DNA from: Streptomyces griseosporeus
GTDB taxonomy: Bacteria > Actinomycetota > Actinomycetes > Streptomycetales > Streptomycetaceae
NCBI RefSeq assembly: GCF_014656055.1
Contig: NZ_BNBR01000001.1
Coordinates: forward strand, 124,001-188,000
Length of the DNA stretch: 64,000 nucleotides
Direction: 5' to 3'
The translations under genes and the position numbers were made by a program. How positions within the stretch are numbered: the stretch's first letter is position 1; each line of letters begins with the position of its first letter. The notes under the pieces were generated by a model. The model did no database searches, was not told where the DNA came from, and saw only the letters and a program-made list of their open reading frames with translations. This document shows positions 52,167-60,274 of the stretch, piece after piece.

Positions 52167-52206
52167 GGGCCTGTGGCTCAGGGCGTCGGCCCTGGGCCAC
52201 AGGCCC
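52167..52206 (+). terminator. Terminator after EF-hand gene
   Basis: GGGCCTGTGGC/CAGGGC pairs with GCCCTG/GCCACAGGCCC around a GTCG loop, about 50 nt after the stop; a nearly perfect 18-bp stem. Confidence 0.85.
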
Positions 52207-52237
52207 CTTGCGTCGGTCCTTGTCGGAGGTCGGGTGT

Positions 52238-52902
52238 CCTAGTACCACAGTCGGGGATCGTGATCTTGTTGCTGGAGTGCGGTGGAGATGGCCAGACGGC
52301 GGACATCTTTGATCTCGCTCATCCTGGCAGCGGTCATCGGCGTCCACTCCCTCTTCTCTCCAGCGGCACGGAGGGCTTCTCCGACCTCGCTGATCTTCAC
52401 GGAGGACAACACGCCCGCCCGCTCGATCAGGTCGTCCCGGGCCACGGTGGTCAGCCATGTGCACGGAGTAAAGCCTGGACGCGGGAAGGCGAACCGCAGC
52501 ACGCCTTCGAAGGGCAGTCCTTCCGGGGCGCCTACGGCCACTTCAACGCCCAGGCCGCTGATGTCGACGCCCGCCGGCGCAACGACCTGCATCGCCTGGA
52601 AACCCGGATGACTCCTCGTCCGAGAGCAGCACGACCGGGCGTCGCTCATCGAAGTCGACCCACCAGACTTCACCGCGTTGCATGTGTCCTCCTGGCGCGA
52701 GACGGCGGGCGAACGCTGCGTGCCCCGTGCGGGACACGGAAGGGATGCGGCCCCGTCTTCGCACGTCGTGACCGAGGGGCGGTGAAGACCGGCCCGGCCA
52801 CCGTTGGTCATCGGTGTACGAAGACTGAAGTTCGTGCGGTGGCCGCGAGTCACAGCGTAGGCCCTCCGCCTGAAGATCACGATCTACGGCTGGAGTACTA
52901 GG
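52238..52902. mobile_element. Short inverted-repeat element with CTAG target duplication
   Basis: The left end CCTAGTACCACAGTCGGGG and right end (read inverted) CCTAGTACTCCAGCCGTAG continue into identical GATCGTGATCTT. Both sides show CTAG (52239-52242 and 52898-52901), so a 4-bp duplication fits. The body, 0.66 kb, has no transposase and holds a mazF-like pseudogene. It is a non-autonomous element, mobilised in trans if at all. Confidence 0.75.
52239..52683 (-). pseudogene. MazF/PemK-like toxin gene, frameshifted
   Basis: From ATG 52683 (after CAGGAGGACAC) the frame reads MQRGEVWWVDFDERRPVVLL, SDEESSGF and leaves the family; the next frame continues QAMQVVAPAGVDISGLGVEV, then LPFEGVLRFAFPRPGFTPCT and WLTTVARDDLIERAG. 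The two halves make one PemK/MazF-type endoribonuclease with a one-base change at about 52612. The second frame runs on into the left inverted repeat (stop 52239). No antitoxin gene is visible in the element. Confidence 0.75.
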
Positions 52903-53308
52903 CGCCGCCCTGGACGAAGGTGACGCGGTCCTCGGGTGCCAGGCCGAGGTCACGGCCGCTGAGCGGACGGGCGGTGTGGATGAGGATGTTGTAGTGGTTG
53001 GGCAGGTGGCAGGCGTCGAAGCCGAGGACCGTGCCGACCTGTCTGTCGCCGATGCTGACCAGGTCGCCGCGGTCGATGACGCCGCCGCACTCCAGTTCCG
53101 CGAAGCCCAGGAAACCGACCCGGTCAATGCGGGCGCCGGGGTGCGGGTCCCACTGGTCGGTGGTGACCAGTTCGTGCACCTCGCCCCGGCGTACGCAGCG
53201 CGCCGCGTGCTCCTCCAGGCGCATGCCGCGGTCCGTGCGGTGGTGCGTCAACACCTTCACCAGGCCGGCGCGCACCACTCGCTTCGGCCCGTCCTCCGCG
53301 GGGTTCAC
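52898..53308 (-). CDS. DUF6917-like protein
   Basis: A protein of 136 residues from GTG 53308, which overlaps the TGA of the oxidoreductase gene (GTGA). Beta-rich, with ECGGVIDRGDLVSIGDRQVG, VLGFDACHLPNHYNIL and RPLSGRDLGLAPEDRVTFVQ. I relate it to DUF6917, a small family seen in sugar-type biosynthetic loci, with medium confidence. Its TAG stop is formed by the CTAG duplication of the inserted element, so the insertion hit the last codon without shortening the protein. Confidence 0.65.
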   Translation of the reverse strand: MNPAEDGPKRVVRAGLVKVLTHHRTDRGMRLEEHAARCVRRGEVHELVTTDQWDPHPGARIDRVGFLGFAELECGGVIDRGDLVSIGDRQVGTVLGFDACHLPNHYNILIHTARPLSGRDLGLAPEDRVTFVQGGA

Positions 53309-54255
53309 CGGCCCGCCTCGGCTGCCGTCACGTCGCCCGCCGGGCGCGCGGCGCGATAGGCCGCTTCCACCAGCTCCAGTGCGGCGAGGCCGCCATGTGC
53401 GCCTTCGGCGGCCCGCGCGTGGCCGGCGGCCAAGGAGGCGAACTCCGTGAGGATCGCCTCGTACTCGTGCCACAGGGACGCCTTGAATCCGGGGTGACCG
53501 GCCAGCATGTCCGCGTGCAGGATCTCGCCGTCGGCCAGCTCGACCTCTATGTCCTTCACTTCGCCCGGGTAGGACCAGTCCAGTTCGACCGAGGCCGTCG
53601 CTCCGGTGGGGCTGTGCAGCTCGATTTCGGCCTGCCGGTCGATGCCGTGGTCGTCGCGGTGGATCGTGCAGCCGGTGACGGTGACCTCGCCGAGGAGGAG
53701 CCGTACCAGGTCCAGGGCGTTCGGGCCGTTGTCGGCGACGCAGCCGCCGCCGCAGCGGGCGGGGTCGAGGTACCAGTCCTCGCCGCCGAGGTGGTCCTCG
53801 ATGCGTTCCAGGTAGCGCACCCGGACGGTGGCGATGTTCCGGCCGGTGAGCTGGTGTGCCAGGGTCCGGACGGCCGTGTTGTAGCGGCGGTGGAACGCCG
53901 TCATCAGCGGGACGTCGCGGTGCCGCGCGAGGTCCACCAGCCGGTGTCCCTCGGCGGCGGTGAGGGCGAGGGGTTTCTCGACGCAGACGGCGATGCCCGC
54001 GGCGAGGGCGTCGTGACAGACCGGCAGGTGTGCGTGGTTGGGTACGGCCACGACCACCGCGTCGGGCCGCGACCGGGCCAGCAGGGCGCGGTGGTCACGG
54101 AAGCGGGCCGCTTGTCCGCCGTACTCCTCAAGGGTCTCGGTGCGGGTGTCGCACACGGCCGCCACCTCCCAGCCAGGCAGGCGCTGTGCGGCGGCCAGGT
54201 AGTACGGCGAGATGGCGCCGAGGCCGATGACGCCCAGGCGCAGCGGGCGGCTCAT
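53305..54255 (-). CDS. Gfo/Idh/MocA-family oxidoreductase
   Basis: A protein of 316 residues. Rossmann site RLGVIGLGAISPYYLAA, then VAVPNHAHLPVC, the family EKPLAL motif (VCVEKPLALTA; catalytic Lys), and a C-terminal domain with DNGPNALDLVRLLLGE. These enzymes oxidise or reduce a sugar or inositol carbon with NAD(P). It overlaps both neighbours (ATGA at the 5' end with the Ldh2-type gene, GTGA at the 3' end). In WbpB-type pathways such an enzyme makes the 3-keto sugar that a DegT aminotransferase then uses; that is the likely logic here. Confidence 0.88.
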   Translation of the reverse strand: MSRPLRLGVIGLGAISPYYLAAAQRLPGWEVAAVCDTRTETLEEYGGQAARFRDHRALLARSRPDAVVVAVPNHAHLPVCHDALAAGIAVCVEKPLALTAAEGHRLVDLARHRDVPLMTAFHRRYNTAVRTLAHQLTGRNIATVRVRYLERIEDHLGGEDWYLDPARCGGGCVADNGPNALDLVRLLLGEVTVTGCTIHRDDHGIDRQAEIELHSPTGATASVELDWSYPGEVKDIEVELADGEILHADMLAGHPGFKASLWHEYEAILTEFASLAAGHARAAEGAHGGLAALELVEAAYRAARPAGDVTAAEAGR

Positions 54256-55373
54256 CGCGCGCTCCCGGAGCGGAGGCCGCCGAGGAGGCCGAGGCCGGTC
54301 AGTTCCCGGTGCAGGTGGGCGGGCAGCGGGATGCCGTCGCGGCGGCGCCGGGCGCTTAGTTCCGCCTCCCGCCAGCCGGGGTAGCGCACCGGTGCGCCGC
54401 CGGGCCGGGGCGGGCATTCGGCCAGCGTGCCGAACAGGGAGCGGGTGGTGCCGGTGAGGTCCGCGTCCGGGCGCAGTACCTGGGGGGCGATCGCGAGGAG
54501 GAAGAAGCCGATGTCGTCGTCGCGGCCGTGCGGGCGGCCGTCGCCGTCCAGAGCGTCGGGCGAGGGGCCGAGGGCCGCGCCGGACACCACCGCGGCCAGC
54601 AGTTCGACCGCGATGCCGAGACCGTAGCCCTTGTGGACGCCCGCCTCGGGCGTGCCGCCCAGCCAGCGCAGGAACGCCTCGCCGCGGTCGAAGGCGGACG
54701 GGTCGGTGACCGGGTTGCCGTCGGCGTCCTCCAGCCAGCCGGGCGGCACCGGGGTGCCGCGGCGGGCGGCGACGCGGACCCGTCCGCTCGGGGCGACGGT
54801 GGTGCTCATGTCCAGCAGGAAGGGGTGGCCGTCGAGGGCGGGTGCGGCGACGCTGAGCGGGTTGGTGCCGAGCATGGCGAGGGCGCCGCCCGGGGGGCAT
54901 GCGATGCGCTGGCCACCGCAGTTGCTCGCGACGACGCCGATCATCCCGGCGTGCGCGGCGCGCACGGCGTGGAAGCCGGCGCATCCGAAGTGGGTGGCGC
55001 CGCGCACGGACACCAGCCCGATGCCGTGCCGGCGGGCGCGTGCGATCGCGTCGTCCATGGCTTCGGCCGCGGCCCACAGGCCCAGGGCGCGGCGGGCGTC
55101 GACGACGGCGCAGGCGCCGAGGTCGGTGACGGTCTCCGGTTCGGCGGCGGGGTCGCAGCGGCCGGACTCCAGCAGGGGCAGGTAGAGCCGGGTGAGGTTG
55201 AACACGCCGTGCGAGTCGAGGCCGGTGAGGTCGCCGTGGCACAGGGCGTCGGCGGCGAGCCGGGCCCGTGCGGCGGGGATTCCGTGTTCGGTGAACAGGC
55301 CGGTCAGCTCGGCGTGCAGCTCGGCGTGGTCGACGAGGACGCGGGTGTCGTGGGGGGCGGTGGGCGCCGTCAT
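54252..55373 (-). CDS. Ldh2/malate-lactate-type dehydrogenase
   Basis: A protein of 373 residues of the LDH2/MDH2 oxidoreductase family, which does not use a Rossmann fold. Signature runs: HGDLTGLDSHGVFNLTRLYL (catalytic His region), VRGATHFGCAGFHA, LGTNPLSVAAPA (NAD(P) binding), and HKGYGLGIAVELLAAVVSGA. Members reduce 2-keto acids or cyclic imines. ATG 55373. It overlaps the Gfo/Idh gene by ATGA and sits 23 bp from the M20 gene. It could process a 2-oxo acid or imino part of the product. Confidence 0.85.
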   Translation of the reverse strand: MTAPTAPHDTRVLVDHAELHAELTGLFTEHGIPAARARLAADALCHGDLTGLDSHGVFNLTRLYLPLLESGRCDPAAEPETVTDLGACAVVDARRALGLWAAAEAMDDAIARARRHGIGLVSVRGATHFGCAGFHAVRAAHAGMIGVVASNCGGQRIACPPGGALAMLGTNPLSVAAPALDGHPFLLDMSTTVAPSGRVRVAARRGTPVPPGWLEDADGNPVTDPSAFDRGEAFLRWLGGTPEAGVHKGYGLGIAVELLAAVVSGAALGPSPDALDGDGRPHGRDDDIGFFLLAIAPQVLRPDADLTGTTRSLFGTLAECPPRPGGAPVRYPGWREAELSARRRRDGIPLPAHLHRELTGLGLLGGLRSGSAR

Positions 55374-55395
55374 CCAGATGTCCTTACGGGAGGGG

Positions 55396-56664
55396 TCAGC
55401 GGTCTTCGGCGAAGCGGGTGACGAGGCGGTGGACGACCTGGGCGAAGTCCTCCAGGTCGGCGAGGTCGACGAACTCCCCGGGCGCGTGGGCTCGGTTGAC
55501 GGCGAGGTCGCCGGGGCCGAGGACGGCGGTGAAGGCGTCGTCCAGTCCGGCGGCCCAGATGGCGTCGCAGGTGAAGCCGGGGTCGTCGGCCGCGGGCCGG
55601 GCCCCGGCGCGGGCCAGCAGCGCCTGCGCCCAGGGGTCGTGGTTGTCGAGGGCGGGCAGGCCCTGCTTGTCCCAGTCGAGCCGGGTGACGGTGGCGGCGT
55701 CGATGGCCGTGCGGCCGAACTCTCTCGCCCCGGCGAAGAGTTCGGTGAAACGGGTGAGGCCGTCGGTGACGTGCCGGGTCACCGTCTCCTTCAGGCGGTG
55801 GCCGTCCTCGGTGCTGCCGTAGGAGAGGTTGAGCAGCAGGGTGCCGGTGCCGTGGACGCGGTTGTGCGTGCGGCCGGTGTGCAGGCCGGCCAGGCACACC
55901 CGGGTGCCGGGTACGGCACCGTCCAGGCGGACGGCGAGGTGCTGGGCGAGGAACCCGAGCAGCGCGGTGGCGTTGTGTCCGGCGTCCGGGTGGTCGTCCA
56001 CGGCGTCCTCGCCGGTCACGGTGAGCCGGGCGGTCATGGAGGCGGTGGCCCGGGGCAGCGCGCGCAGACCGGTCGGCTCGCAGAAGACGTTGAGGCGTCC
56101 GTGGTGGCCCGCCTCCATCAGCGGGCGGGTGCCGTACGTGCCCAGGGCGCCGCCCTCCTCCCCTGCGACGGCCTGGACCAGGACGGTGACGTCCCGTCCG
56201 ACGGCGGGGTGGCCGGCGGCGGCCCGCAGCCCCGCGAGGAGGGCGACGGCGGGTCCCTTGGCGTCGACCGCGCCCCGGCCGGTGAACCGCACCCCGTCGA
56301 AGGCGGGCGGGACGTGCCCGGCGACCGTGTCCAGATGGACGTTGAACATGAGCGTGTCCGCGCGGGGACGCTCCGGGCCGAGCCGCAGCAGCAGGCTGGG
56401 CTGGGCCCGCAGGAAGCCGGGATCGCCGGCGGCGGCGCGGCGGACCGTCGACGGCACTCCGGGCCGGTCCAGACAGGCGGCGGGGGGCGCGGCGAGCCGG
56501 ACGGTGACGCAGCCGGCTTCGGCGGCGGCCGCGGCGTAGCGGTCGAGCAGCTCGGGGAGCCGGGACGGCGGGTCGTCCGCTCCGGCTTCGAGGGGGTTGA
56601 CGCTGGGGAGGCGTAAGAGGTCCAGCAGCAGGGCCTGGTCCCGGTCGCTGAACAGGGCGTTCAC
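55396..56664 (-). CDS. M20-family amidohydrolase (ArgE/DapE-like)
   Basis: A protein of 422 residues from GTG 56664, overlapping the upstream TGA. Metal-site motifs: FNVHLDTVAGH (His, Asp), GRGAVDAKGP (bridging Asp), AVAGEEGGALGT (catalytic Glu pair), CEPTG, and NRAHAPGEFVD (last His). The lid domain is intact. It uses two zinc ions to cleave an N-acyl or peptide-like bond. In this setting, removal of a protecting acyl or acetyl group from an amino sugar or amino acid intermediate is likely but unproven. Confidence 0.85.
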   Translation of the reverse strand: MNALFSDRDQALLLDLLRLPSVNPLEAGADDPPSRLPELLDRYAAAAAEAGCVTVRLAAPPAACLDRPGVPSTVRRAAAGDPGFLRAQPSLLLRLGPERPRADTLMFNVHLDTVAGHVPPAFDGVRFTGRGAVDAKGPAVALLAGLRAAAGHPAVGRDVTVLVQAVAGEEGGALGTYGTRPLMEAGHHGRLNVFCEPTGLRALPRATASMTARLTVTGEDAVDDHPDAGHNATALLGFLAQHLAVRLDGAVPGTRVCLAGLHTGRTHNRVHGTGTLLLNLSYGSTEDGHRLKETVTRHVTDGLTRFTELFAGAREFGRTAIDAATVTRLDWDKQGLPALDNHDPWAQALLARAGARPAADDPGFTCDAIWAAGLDDAFTAVLGPGDLAVNRAHAPGEFVDLADLEDFAQVVHRLVTRFAEDR

Positions 56665-57746
56665 GGCGTACCGCCGGGGCGGGCGGGGGCCGGCTGTGCG
56701 GTGCGCAGCAGCCGGGTGAGGGCCTGTCCGGCGCGTACGAACAGGTCGGCGGCGTCCTCCCCGGCCCGCAGCAGGCCGTCGTGGGGGCGCACGGCGAGGT
56801 GGGGTTCGAGCGAAAGGGCGCCGGTGTAGCCGTGGGCGGCCAGGGTCCGCAGGCACTCGGCCACCCCGGCGTCGCCTTCGCCGGGCAGGGTGTAGACGGT
56901 GGTGCCGTCCGGGGTGCGCACAGCGTCCTTGATGTGGACGTGGACCACGTGGGGCGCGAGGTCGCGGAGCAGGTCCGGCGCGGGGTAGCCGTAGGGCACG
57001 CCGTTGCCGGTGTCGAACAGCAGGCGCAGGGCCGGGCTGTCGACGGCGCGCAGCAGGCGCAGCGCGCGATCGGCGCTGTCCCCGGCCCAGCCCGCGCAGT
57101 TCTCGTGGACGAGGACCAGGCCCGCGCGTTCGGCGCGGTCGGTGAGGACGGCGATGCGGGTGAGGACGCGGTCGGCCCACTCGGTCTCCGGGAGGCCGTC
57201 GTTGGGGTACGACATGATCCGCACCAGGCGGCAGCCGAGCGCGGCGCACCGTTCGGCCAGGACGTCCAGTTCGGCGAGGTCGAGAGCGAAGTCGCCGGTG
57301 ACGGGCCGGGACCAGTTGCCGATCTGTGAGGCGACGGCGGGCACGGTGACGCCCTCGTCCCGCAGGGTGCGGGTCAGGGCGGCGAAGGCGGCCGGAGAGA
57401 GGTCGGCGAGGGCGGTGCCGTCGACCGAGCGCAGTTCGACAGCCTGCCAGCCCAGCCGCCGCACGGCGGCCAGTTGGCCGTCGAGGCCGGGGGCCGCCTC
57501 GTCGCCGATCCCGGTCAGGGGGCCGAAGCCTTCGGCGCGGGGGCCGGTGGGGTGACGGTCGTCGCCGCGGTGCCGGGCGAGGTGGGGGCTGTCCGTGACG
57601 GGTCCGGGGGCGCGGGAGCCGTCCGTGCCAGATCCGGGGGTGTGGGAGCCGTTCGTCCGGGGTTCGGTGAGGTGTCCGCCGGCGGCGTGGCCGCCGCCGG
57701 CGCGCTCCTCACTCCCGCGGTCGTCGGCAGGGTCGTGCACGGGCAT
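56661..57746 (-). CDS. Sugar phosphate isomerase/epimerase-like TIM barrel
   Basis: A protein of 361 residues. Residues 1-75 are Gly/Pro/His/Asp-rich and look disordered; the AP endonuclease family 2 barrel starts near residue 80 (GLDGQLAAVRRLGWQAVELRSVDG). Metal ligands fit VLVHENCAGW (Glu), LLFDTGNGVP (Asp), HVVHVHIKDA (His) and GALSLEPHL (Glu). Such enzymes isomerise or epimerise keto sugars and inositol derivatives. The ATG is 1 nt after the upstream TGA. The long N-terminal tail is not usual for the family. A later start near the barrel is possible. Confidence 0.8.
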   Translation of the reverse strand: MPVHDPADDRGSEERAGGGHAAGGHLTEPRTNGSHTPGSGTDGSRAPGPVTDSPHLARHRGDDRHPTGPRAEGFGPLTGIGDEAAPGLDGQLAAVRRLGWQAVELRSVDGTALADLSPAAFAALTRTLRDEGVTVPAVASQIGNWSRPVTGDFALDLAELDVLAERCAALGCRLVRIMSYPNDGLPETEWADRVLTRIAVLTDRAERAGLVLVHENCAGWAGDSADRALRLLRAVDSPALRLLFDTGNGVPYGYPAPDLLRDLAPHVVHVHIKDAVRTPDGTTVYTLPGEGDAGVAECLRTLAAHGYTGALSLEPHLAVRPHDGLLRAGEDAADLFVRAGQALTRLLRTAQPAPARPGGTP

Positions 57747-57747
57747 G

Positions 57748-58851
57748 TCAGCGGCTCCCGGAGGCGGGTGATACGGCGGTTGATGCGGCGGCGACATGCT
57801 CCCGGGCCGCGTCCAGCAGACGGGCGGTGGCGCAGGCGAGCGTGAAGCCGGTGGTGCCGGTGGTGCCGGAGCGGAACGCGCGGTAGGCGTCCTCCAGGAA
57901 GTCGGTCAGGGCGTCGTCCCGGAAGACCAGGTGGGTGGGCTCGTCGGCCTCCGGCGCGTCCGTGTGGCCGGCGGGCGTGACGGACTCGTCGGCCTCCGCC
58001 GCGCTCGTGCGGCCGGCGGGTGTGACGACGAGCTGGGCGTGGTCGTCGTCCTCGCTGAGCGGGAAGTGGGCCGTGGCCGTGCCGTGGTCGAACGCGCAGA
58101 CGACGCTGCGCTGCCGCACGGGTGCGCCAAGGTCGGAGCGCAGCAGGGTCGTCACGCCGGAGGTGTGCGCGAGTTCGAGGTGGGCGCCGCCCATCCGGGG
58201 CAGTACGCGGTCCTCGCAGCGCAGGTCCCAGCAGTGCGCGGCACGCAGTGTGGCGGGGCCTGCCAGGTCGAGCGCGAGGGCCAGGGAGTGGGGGATCTCC
58301 ACATCGAGGGCGCTGTCGTGCCCGTCGCTGGTCAAGGAGCGCAGGAAGCGCGGTTTGTGCTGGTCGACGGTGATGCGGCGGAGCCGGCCGAGGCGCTCGC
58401 CACGGACCAGCGCGCGCAGCCGGTGCGCGAGCCGGGAGCCGGTCCAGTGGGCCACGGGGACGAGGGCGAGGCCGGCCTCGTAGTGGAGCCGGATCAGAGC
58501 GTCGAGTTCGCCGGGGGACGCGGCCAGGGGCTTCTCCACGATCATCCGGCGGACGCCGTGGGCGGCGAGTTCGGCGACGAGGGCGTACCGCAGGCGGGGC
58601 GGCGTGCACACATGGGCCACCACGATGGCGGGGTCCAGGTGGCGCAGGGCCTCCTCCAGTGTGGCGACGACGGTGGTCCCGCGCAGACCGGCCGCCGTGC
58701 GCAGCCGGTGCGCGCGCGGGTCGCAGCCGACGGCGGGCAGGGTGACGAGCGGGTCGCCCGCGGCGGCGGTCCGTTCGGCGAGCCGCGCGAGCGTTCTGAT
58801 GTGCAGTCCTGTTCCGGACCGGCCGAGCCCGACCACTAGGGGCTGCAGCAC
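57748..58851 (-). CDS. Second Gfo/Idh/MocA-family oxidoreductase
   Basis: A protein of 367 residues from GTG 58851 (AGGAGGCCCT upstream). NAD site PLVVGLGRSGTGLHIRTLAR, VAHVCTPP, RRMIVEKPLAAS (catalytic Lys). The C-terminal domain is more divergent (DQHKPRFLRSLTSDGHDSAL, VEIPHSLALALDL). Residues of about 270-310 include a tandem duplication, VTPAGRTSAAEADE and VTPAGHTDAPEADE, unique to this member. It is the first gene of the minus-strand operon and reads away from the aminotransferase operon. Confidence 0.85.
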   Translation of the reverse strand: MLQPLVVGLGRSGTGLHIRTLARLAERTAAAGDPLVTLPAVGCDPRAHRLRTAAGLRGTTVVATLEEALRHLDPAIVVAHVCTPPRLRYALVAELAAHGVRRMIVEKPLAASPGELDALIRLHYEAGLALVPVAHWTGSRLAHRLRALVRGERLGRLRRITVDQHKPRFLRSLTSDGHDSALDVEIPHSLALALDLAGPATLRAAHCWDLRCEDRVLPRMGGAHLELAHTSGVTTLLRSDLGAPVRQRSVVCAFDHGTATAHFPLSEDDDHAQLVVTPAGRTSAAEADESVTPAGHTDAPEADEPTHLVFRDDALTDFLEDAYRAFRSGTTGTTGFTLACATARLLDAAREHVAAASTAVSPASGSR

Positions 58852-59047
58852 AGGGCCTCCTAGTCCGTTCGCCGATGTGTCTGCGACGCAGGACTCTCGC
58901 TGTCGGCCGAGGAATTGGTCAAGCGATTCCCGGGGCCTTTACCCACAAAGTGTGAAGATGCCTCTTTCCGATCTCCGTGACCCGTACAACCGCTTAAGGT
59001 TGATATTCGGTTCGACCTGACGGGTCTCAGCGGGGTGGAGTGAGGAA
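58852..59047. promoter_or_regulatory. Divergent promoter region of two biosynthetic operons
   Basis: A 196-bp space, AT-rich for this genome (for example GCTTAAGGTTGATATTCGG at about 58992), between the Gfo/Idh operon and the DegT operon. I do not find a clear palindrome. Confidence 0.6.
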
Positions 59048-60274
59048 ATGCGTTTCGAGACGCGCCTTACGGCAACGGACAAGGCCGGATTACCAGCGAC
59101 AGAAGGGCAGTCGGCCGACATTCCCTTCTTCTCCCAGGCTCAAACTTTCGAACGGTTGTGGCCCGCCATCGAAAAGGGGATGGAAGACGTTTTCCTCAGC
59201 GGAAAATTCTCGCACGGAAAACAGGTCGGGCACCTCGAATCCGCGCTGGCGGCCTACACGGGAGCGCGCCATGTGATCGGGGTGAACAGCGGCACCGACG
59301 CGCTCGTCCTGCTGTTGCGGGCCTGCGGGCTGCGGCCCGGTGACGGTGTGCTGGTCCCCGCGTACTCGTTCTTCGCCACCGCGTCGGCCGTCGTCCTGGC
59401 GGGCGGGCGGCCGCAGTTCGTCGACATCGACCCGGAGACGTACGCGATGGATCCGGTGGCGCTGGAGGCGGCCGTCACCGACTCCAGCCGGTTCGTGATG
59501 CCGGTGCACCTGTTCCACACGATGGCCGATCTGGCGGCCGTCACCGCCGTCGCCCGGCGGCACGGCCTGACGGTGGTCGAGGACAGCGCCGAGGCGATCG
59601 GCATGCGGCGGGGCGGGGTGCACGCGGGGCTGCACGGGGCCGGCGGGGTGCTGTCGTTCTTCCCCTCCAAGACGCTCGGCGCGCTCGGTGACGCGGGCGC
59701 GGTCCTGACCGACGACCCGGAGGTGGCCGGCACCGTGGCGGCCCTGCGGCACCACGGCAGGCCCGGCCGCACGCTGAACAACTTCCCGGCCATCTCCACC
59801 GACAGCGCGTGGCCGGGCGTGAACAGCAAGATGGACGACATCCAGGCCGCCGTGCTGCTCGCCAAACTGCCGCTGCTGGAGGAGCAGATCGAACACCGCG
59901 CCGCACTGGCCGACGCCTACACCGCCCGTCTGAAGGACACGCCGGGCATCCTCCGTCTGCCCCGGGCCACCGCCCAAGGACCCGACGACCGCGACGTGTT
60001 CTACGTCTACCTCATCGAGGTCGAGGACCGCGACGCGCTCGTGGACCACCTCGAAAGGCACGGGATCGGAACCGAGGTCTACTACCCGCTGCCGCTGCCC
60101 CACCAGCCCGCCTTCGCCGGGCTCGGCCACCGCCCGGGTGACTTCCCGAACGCCGAGGCGGCGTCCCGGCATGCCGTGGCCCTGCCGTTCCACGCCGATC
60201 TGGACACCGGCGACGTGGACCGGGTCTGCGACACCGTCCGCTCCTTCCTCGCCGCACGGAGGACCGCCGTATGA
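59048..60274 (+). CDS. DegT/DnrJ/EryC1/StrS-family aminotransferase 1
   Basis: A protein of 408 residues. The PLP fold has GVNSGTDALVLLLRA, VVEDSAEAIGMRR and the internal aldimine Lys208 in LSFFPSKTLGALGDAGAVL (FPSKTLG). These enzymes transfer an amino group to a keto sugar or cyclitol. The start at 59048 follows GGAGTGAGGAA. It overlaps the second DegT gene by ATGA. A 3-keto UDP-sugar from the Gfo/Idh enzymes would be a suitable substrate. Confidence 0.9.
   Translation: MRFETRLTATDKAGLPATEGQSADIPFFSQAQTFERLWPAIEKGMEDVFLSGKFSHGKQVGHLESALAAYTGARHVIGVNSGTDALVLLLRACGLRPGDGVLVPAYSFFATASAVVLAGGRPQFVDIDPETYAMDPVALEAAVTDSSRFVMPVHLFHTMADLAAVTAVARRHGLTVVEDSAEAIGMRRGGVHAGLHGAGGVLSFFPSKTLGALGDAGAVLTDDPEVAGTVAALRHHGRPGRTLNNFPAISTDSAWPGVNSKMDDIQAAVLLAKLPLLEEQIEHRAALADAYTARLKDTPGILRLPRATAQGPDDRDVFYVYLIEVEDRDALVDHLERHGIGTEVYYPLPLPHQPAFAGLGHRPGDFPNAEAASRHAVALPFHADLDTGDVDRVCDTVRSFLAARRTAV

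Noticed and set aside
49993..52464. 823-codon minus-strand frame
   Set aside because: Covers the sugar dehydrogenase and EF-hand genes on the other strand and crosses a terminator and an element end.
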